Source: Candidatus Rubneribacter avistercoris (lineage in GTDB: Bacteria > Actinomycetota > Coriobacteriia > Coriobacteriales > Eggerthellaceae). From it: a stretch of 33,526 nt of DNA. Every line of letters starts with the position of its first letter. The stretch's first letter is position 1. The stretch lies in assembly GCA_019115845.1 (NCBI GenBank), contig DXCU01000085.1, positions 1 to 33,526 of the forward strand. The letters are read 5' to 3'. Of the stretch, positions 30,672 through 33,526 are shown piece by piece. The notes under the pieces were generated by a model, which was not told where the DNA came from, ran no database searches, and worked only from the letters and a program-made list of their open reading frames with translations. Made by a program: the position numbers and the translations under genes.

Positions 30672-30699
30672 TTGCAAAAGTATTGTTTTTCGATACAAT
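30672..30699 (+). promoter_or_regulatory. Promoter of the AbiEi-type antitoxin, with overlapping inverted repeat
   Basis: -35 TTGCAA (30672-30677) and -10 TACAAT (30694-30699) with 16-bp spacing. The start codon is six bases after the -10, so the transcript is probably leaderless; no ribosome site precedes the ATG. An inverted repeat ATTGT-N8-ACAAT covers the -10, a plausible autoregulatory site for the antitoxin. Confidence 0.6.
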
Positions 30700-30705
30700 T
30701 GAAAC

Positions 30706-31332
30706 ATGACTAGAAACAGCTACACCTCCATGATGGGCGAGCTTTCGGCTTCGGAAAGGGTTTTCACCACCGCTCAGGCCGAGCGTCTCGGCATCCCCCG
30801 CAACGTGATCGCCAAAGCGTGCGAAGCGGGAAGGCTGGTGCGCATCGTCCATGGAGCGTACCGGATGGCCGGGGTGCCAGCATCGCAGCTCGATGACCTG
30901 GCAGCCCTCTGGAAGCTCACCGATCCTTCGAAGATGACGCACGAGCGGATGCGGACCGGCACATGGGACGGCATCGCTGTTGCGGGAAGCACAGCCGCGT
31001 CCATCCTCGGAATCGGGGACTTCCACCTTTCGCCCTACCGCATCCTCTCTCCGAGGCGCATCAACTCCCGTAACGCCGAGTCCAGGTTCGGCGTGCGCGA
31101 CGTATCACGCGACGATGTGTCCTTTGTTGAAGGCGTGCCCGTGACGAAAATCGAGCGCACTCTTGTGGACCTCGTCTTGGACGGCGAGGATCCTTCGCTC
31201 GTGGAAAACGCGCTTGCCGATGCCCGAACGAAGGGGTTCGACAGGGGGAGACTTGAGCGTCTTGCAGCGGAAACGAAGGCTTCTGCCAAAGAGAGAAAGA
31301 CGATGGAGCGAATCTTCAACAAGGAGGCATGA
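30706..31332 (+). CDS. Type IV toxin-antitoxin AbiEi-family antitoxin
   Basis: 208 residues. The N-terminal winged helix (about 14-60: ERVFTTAQAERLGIPRNVIA, then GRLVRIVHGAYRMAG) is the AbiEi antitoxin domain. The rest (THERMRTGTWDGIAVAGSTA, ERTLVDLVLDGEDPSLVENA) matches the C-terminal region of these antitoxins. AbiEi normally represses its own promoter and neutralises the AbiEii nucleotidyltransferase. The stop overlaps the start of the downstream toxin frame (ATGATGG), the usual coupling. The antitoxin is intact while the toxin is truncated, so only DNA binding or anti-addiction activity may remain. Confidence 0.85.
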   Translation: MTRNSYTSMMGELSASERVFTTAQAERLGIPRNVIAKACEAGRLVRIVHGAYRMAGVPASQLDDLAALWKLTDPSKMTHERMRTGTWDGIAVAGSTAASILGIGDFHLSPYRILSPRRINSRNAESRFGVRDVSRDDVSFVEGVPVTKIERTLVDLVLDGEDPSLVENALADARTKGFDRGRLERLAAETKASAKERKTMERIFNKEA

Positions 31333-31529
31333 TGGCGTACAAAACCCCCGCAGCGCTGGAAATGGCGGTGAAAGCCGCTGCGAAGGCTTCGCTTCTTGAT
31401 ACCGGGCGGGCCGTTTCCGGCTTCTATTTTCACAGGCTATTGTCGCTTGGCTCTGAAGGTTGGCTTCCCGATCTCGCTGGGCCCGGATGCGGGCGGTTCC
31501 GGCAAACCGGACGCCCCTTCCCCATTTGA
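31329..31529 (+). pseudogene. Truncated AbiEii-type nucleotidyltransferase toxin
   Basis: The frame starts MMAYKTPAALEMAVKAAAKA, then GRAVSGFYFHRLL, matching the opening of AbiEii toxins, with AAGGAGG before the start. After about residue 40 homology ends and the next ~26 codons (LGSEGWLPDLAGPGCGRF…) are unrelated, with a stop at 31527-31529. The catalytic GS(x)xxDxD nucleotidyltransferase core, normally beginning shortly after this point, is missing. A deletion has joined the toxin 5' end to the region upstream of the phosphate-transporter promoter. Confidence 0.75.
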
Positions 31530-31536
31530 ACAGCGT

Positions 31537-31579
31537 TTTACACGGGCTTTACGCAGGCTTTACATACGGTTGCTAGACT
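31537..31579 (+). promoter_or_regulatory. Pho-box-like triple direct repeat and promoter of the phosphate transporter
   Basis: TTTAC occurs at 31537, 31548 and 31559, exactly 11 bp apart, in the context TTTACACGGGC TTTACGCAGGC TTTACATACGG. Direct repeats of 11-bp period are the signature of PhoB/PhoP-type OmpR-family regulators. A -10 TAGACT (31574-31579) with an extended TGC just upstream follows, so the repeats occupy the -35 position as in an activated class II promoter. Confidence 0.65.
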
Positions 31580-31689
31580 GGATGGGATGCAATGGGAAGA
31601 GCGGCGTTCGACAGGCCAAGCGAGTCGGCGTCGCTCTTCTGGCGCGTACAGGCACGAGCGGGCGACCGCAGGAAGGCACGTCGGACAGC

Positions 31690-32844
31690 ATGGACATCGC
31701 AACTCTCATCGTGGTGGGCATGGTGATAGCCACCGCGCTCGTCTTCGACTTCACGAACGGGTTTCACGACACGGCCAACGCCATGGCAACCTCCATTGCC
31801 ACCGGCGCCCTGAAGCCGAAGACCGCGGTGCTGGCGGCCGGAGCGCTCAACCTTGTGGGGGCGTTCCTTTCCACCGAGGTGGCCAAGACCATATCGGGGG
31901 GCATCATCAACGAGGCCCAAGTGAGCATAGGGCCCGAGTTCATCTTCGCCGGCTTGGTGGGCGCCATCGTATGGAACCTGCTCACGTGGCTGGTGGGCTT
32001 GCCGTCCAGCTCCTCGCATGCGCTGTTCGGCGGCTTGGTGGGCGCCGTCATCGTGGGCGCGGGCGTGGAGGGCGTGAACTTCGCCGCCGTGCTCACCAAG
32101 GTGCTCATTCCGGCGCTCGTGTCGCCGGTGGTGGCCGGCCTGGCCGCGTTCTGCGCGGTGCGACTCATCTTCCGCATTGTGCGCGCAATGGGAGAGGGTC
32201 GGGTGGAGACGGACTTCCGCCACGGCCAAACCGTGACGGCGTGCCTGGTGGCGCTTTCGCACGGCACCAACGACGCGCAGAAGACCATGGGAATCATCAC
32301 GCTGACGCTGATCGCCGTCGGCCTGCAGCCCTCGGGCAGCGGTCCGGAGCTGTGGGTGGTGGCCGTGTGCGGCTTCGCCATTGCGCTGGGCACCTGCATG
32401 GGAGGCTGGCGCGTCATCCGCACGCTGGGCAAGGGACTCACCGAGATCAGCACGCCGCAGGGCTTCGCCGCAGAGGCCAGCTCGGCCGCGACTATCCTCG
32501 TGTCGTCGCATCTGGGCTTCGCGCTGTCCACCACGCAGGTGTGCTCCGGCTCCATCATCGGGTCGGGCCTGGGTAAGAAGGGCGGCCAGGTCAGCTGGAA
32601 CGTGGCGGGCCGCATGCTGGTCGCATGGCTGGTGACCTTCCCCGCCGCCGGCGTTGTGGGGGCGCTTGCGTGCGCGTTGGCGAAGACCGGCCTGTGGGGC
32701 ACCATCGCGGTGGGCGTGCTGGCCGTGCTCGCCGCCTTCATCATTGTCCGGCTGTCGCACCGCAACCCTGTGAACTCGGCGAACGTGAACGAGAGCGGCG
32801 AGGTCAAAGTCAACGCGTCCTCCGTTGCGCCGCAGGCTGCGTAA
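31690..32844 (+). CDS. Low-affinity inorganic phosphate transporter, PiT family
   Basis: 384 residues from the ATG at 31690, with AGGAAGG upstream at slightly long spacing. The frame is open further 5' through the Pho box, but that is not coding. The PiT/PHO-4 signature occurs in both inverted halves: FDFTNGFHDTANAMATSIAT (about 19-38) and LVALSHGTNDAQKTMGIITL (about 195-214). Ten or so hydrophobic spans and the GLPSSSSHALFGGLVGAVIV region are typical. Function: phosphate or metal-phosphate symport across the cytoplasmic membrane. The Pho-box-like repeats imply induction by phosphate limitation. The small membrane protein 12 bp downstream is probably co-translated. Confidence 0.93.
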   Translation: MDIATLIVVGMVIATALVFDFTNGFHDTANAMATSIATGALKPKTAVLAAGALNLVGAFLSTEVAKTISGGIINEAQVSIGPEFIFAGLVGAIVWNLLTWLVGLPSSSSHALFGGLVGAVIVGAGVEGVNFAAVLTKVLIPALVSPVVAGLAAFCAVRLIFRIVRAMGEGRVETDFRHGQTVTACLVALSHGTNDAQKTMGIITLTLIAVGLQPSGSGPELWVVAVCGFAIALGTCMGGWRVIRTLGKGLTEISTPQGFAAEASSAATILVSSHLGFALSTTQVCSGSIIGSGLGKKGGQVSWNVAGRMLVAWLVTFPAAGVVGALACALAKTGLWGTIAVGVLAVLAAFIIVRLSHRNPVNSANVNESGEVKVNASSVAPQAA

Positions 32845-32856
32845 GGAGGGGCCTTC

Positions 32857-33093
32857 ATGATACTGGAAGAGATGATGAGCTTCGCAACCGTGCTGGTGGT
32901 GGCCGTGGGCGTGGCCTGCGCCATCAGCGCCCTGTACGCGTCGGGCATACGGCTGTGGGCGAAGGGCGTGGAAACAGGCGAGGCCGACAACGACACGAAC
33001 CTCATCCCCCGCCTGTTGGGCGGCGTGTGCTTCGCCGCATGCGTGGCCATTGTGCTGTTCGCGCTGTGGCTTATGATCCCGCTGTTTCATTAG
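32857..33093 (+). CDS. Small two-span membrane protein linked to the PiT transporter
   Basis: 78 residues from an ATG seven bases after AAGGAGG. Two hydrophobic spans (about 7-27, FATVLVVAVGVACAISALYA; and about 55-75, FAACVAIVLFALWLMIPLF) flank a polar loop containing GVETGEADNDTNLIPRLLG. I do not know the family. The close spacing after the PiT gene suggests an accessory subunit of the transporter. A 14-bp palindrome GCGCGCCGGCGCGC (33095-33108) follows the stop and may act in transcript ending. Confidence 0.7.
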   Translation: MILEEMMSFATVLVVAVGVACAISALYASGIRLWAKGVETGEADNDTNLIPRLLGGVCFAACVAIVLFALWLMIPLFH

Positions 33094-33109
33094 AGCGCGC
33101 CGGCGCGCG

Positions 33110-33423
33110 ATGAGGGGCGGTGGCGGGCTGGCGGGTTGGACGCGGGTTGGTCGCCCCGCAAGCTGGACGCGGGCTTGCTGCAGATTGGTTGCGCCTGTGG
33201 GTTGGACGCGAGCCTACCGCAAGCTGGACGCGGGCTGGCTGCATTCGCCGTTAGACCAGCGTTGACGCAGATCCCGCCGGCGGCGGTCCGGCCCCGCCAA
33301 CCGGCGGACGACCAGCCCGTGCCAGCGATGGCGTTTCGCATGCTCTTCGGGTTTCGGCGGGCTTCGCTTCGCAAAAGTACGCGAAAATTTCCTCTGGGGG
33401 GTGCGGACGTTTTTCCGGACGGC
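33110..33423. repeat. Degenerate GC-rich repeats and fragments shared with the accessory island
   Basis: Between about 33133 and 33243 the unit GCAAGCTGGACGCGGGCT, then KGCTGCA, and partial versions (GGTTGGACGCGGGTTGG, GGGTTGGACGCGAGCC) recur four times. At 33251 TAGACCAGCGTTGAC and the following ~30 bp match 13675 onward in diverged form. Near 33367 TTCGCAAAAGTACGCGAAAA resembles 15087 onward. No gene is apparent. Confidence 0.5.
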
Positions 33424-33526
33424 CTAGGCGGCCAGCCCCAGCCGCCTCCTGCGGCCGGCTATCGTATCGTACACCTTGCGCCCTCCCTCGTCGAACGCCT
33501 TCAGCCTCCCCTCCCGGTACCAGCGG
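33424..33526 (-). CDS. Unidentified gene, C-terminal fragment (runs off the window)
   Basis: The minus strand is open from the window edge to a TAG at 33424-33426, giving 33 residues: RWYREGRLKAFDEGGRKV, then YDTIAGRRRRLGLAA. The basic tail looks like the end of a nucleic-acid-binding protein, possibly a transposase given the surrounding repeats, but the fragment is too short to assign. Most of the gene lies outside the window. Confidence 0.4.
   Translation of the reverse strand, partial: RWYREGRLKAFDEGGRKVYDTIAGRRRRLGLAA

Noticed and set aside
31396..31689. A 98-codon upstream extension of the PiT frame
   Set aside because: It overlaps the truncated toxin frame, the Pho-box repeats and the -10; homology to PiT begins at the ATG at 31690.
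31573..33090. A 505-codon minus-strand frame opposite the PiT gene
   Set aside because: His/Gly/Arg-rich composition typical of an antisense shadow; the plus-strand gene is clearly PiT.

Overview
The window is a high-GC chromosomal stretch that most resembles an Eggerthellaceae (Coriobacteriia) gut anaerobe. The assignment rests on gene content: Tat-exported FAD-dependent fumarate-reductase-like oxidoreductases, each beside a LuxR regulator with a polytopic membrane N-terminus, an exported multiheme cytochrome c, and a LytR-CpsA-Psr protein with a Gly/Ser/Tyr-rich tail. Genus is not resolved from sequence alone.

Layout. 1-3000: 3' end of galE, a bidirectional terminator, a convergent LCP cell-wall protein gene and a small XRE regulator. 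3180-8150: tRNA-Arg(CCT), a HAD phosphatase gene (gph-like) and tRNA-Gly(CCC), invaded by two insertion sequences. An IS1634-type element lies between two 331-bp direct copies of the gph 3' end, and an IS30-type element is flanked by a 13-bp repeat. 8450-10910: a polytopic membrane protein, a hemolysin III homologue with an internal deletion, a possible radical-SAM gene remnant and a zinc-ribbon membrane protein, all on the minus strand. 11145-12943: an OmpR-type response regulator and sensor kinase with overlapping ends. 12944-18106: an accessory island with a duplicated ~370-bp block, a 169-bp element with perfect 34-bp inverted ends, an IS200/IS605-type element whose transposase has lost its HUH histidines, an intact AlbA_2/ATPase-type regulator gene and several large hairpins.

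18107-26197 (minus strand) is a respiratory and redox region: a Tat-lipoprotein flavin reductase with an upstream membrane-LuxR gene; a second Tat flavin reductase followed by a hexaheme cytochrome c lipoprotein; and an FMN oxidoreductase translationally coupled to another membrane-LuxR gene. Divergent from these, 26310-30303 (plus strand) looks like one operon: HxlR regulator, an AraC/MFS-efflux fusion, an ABM-domain/ATC-hydrolase fusion, and an O6-alkylguanine-DNA alkyltransferase. This suggests a response to a reactive or electrophilic compound (inference).

30304-33526: a decayed copy of the AlbA_2 gene, an AbiEi-type antitoxin with a truncated AbiEii toxin, and a PiT phosphate transporter with a small membrane partner, preceded by a three-repeat Pho-box-like promoter. 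The window ends in degenerate repeats and the 3' end of an unidentified minus-strand gene. The most unusual items are the 331-bp direct repeats around the IS1634-like element, the in-frame AraC-MFS fusion, the ABM/ATC-hydrolase fusion, the HUH-less IS200 transposase with its hairpin array, and the compensated hairpin in the duplicated block.
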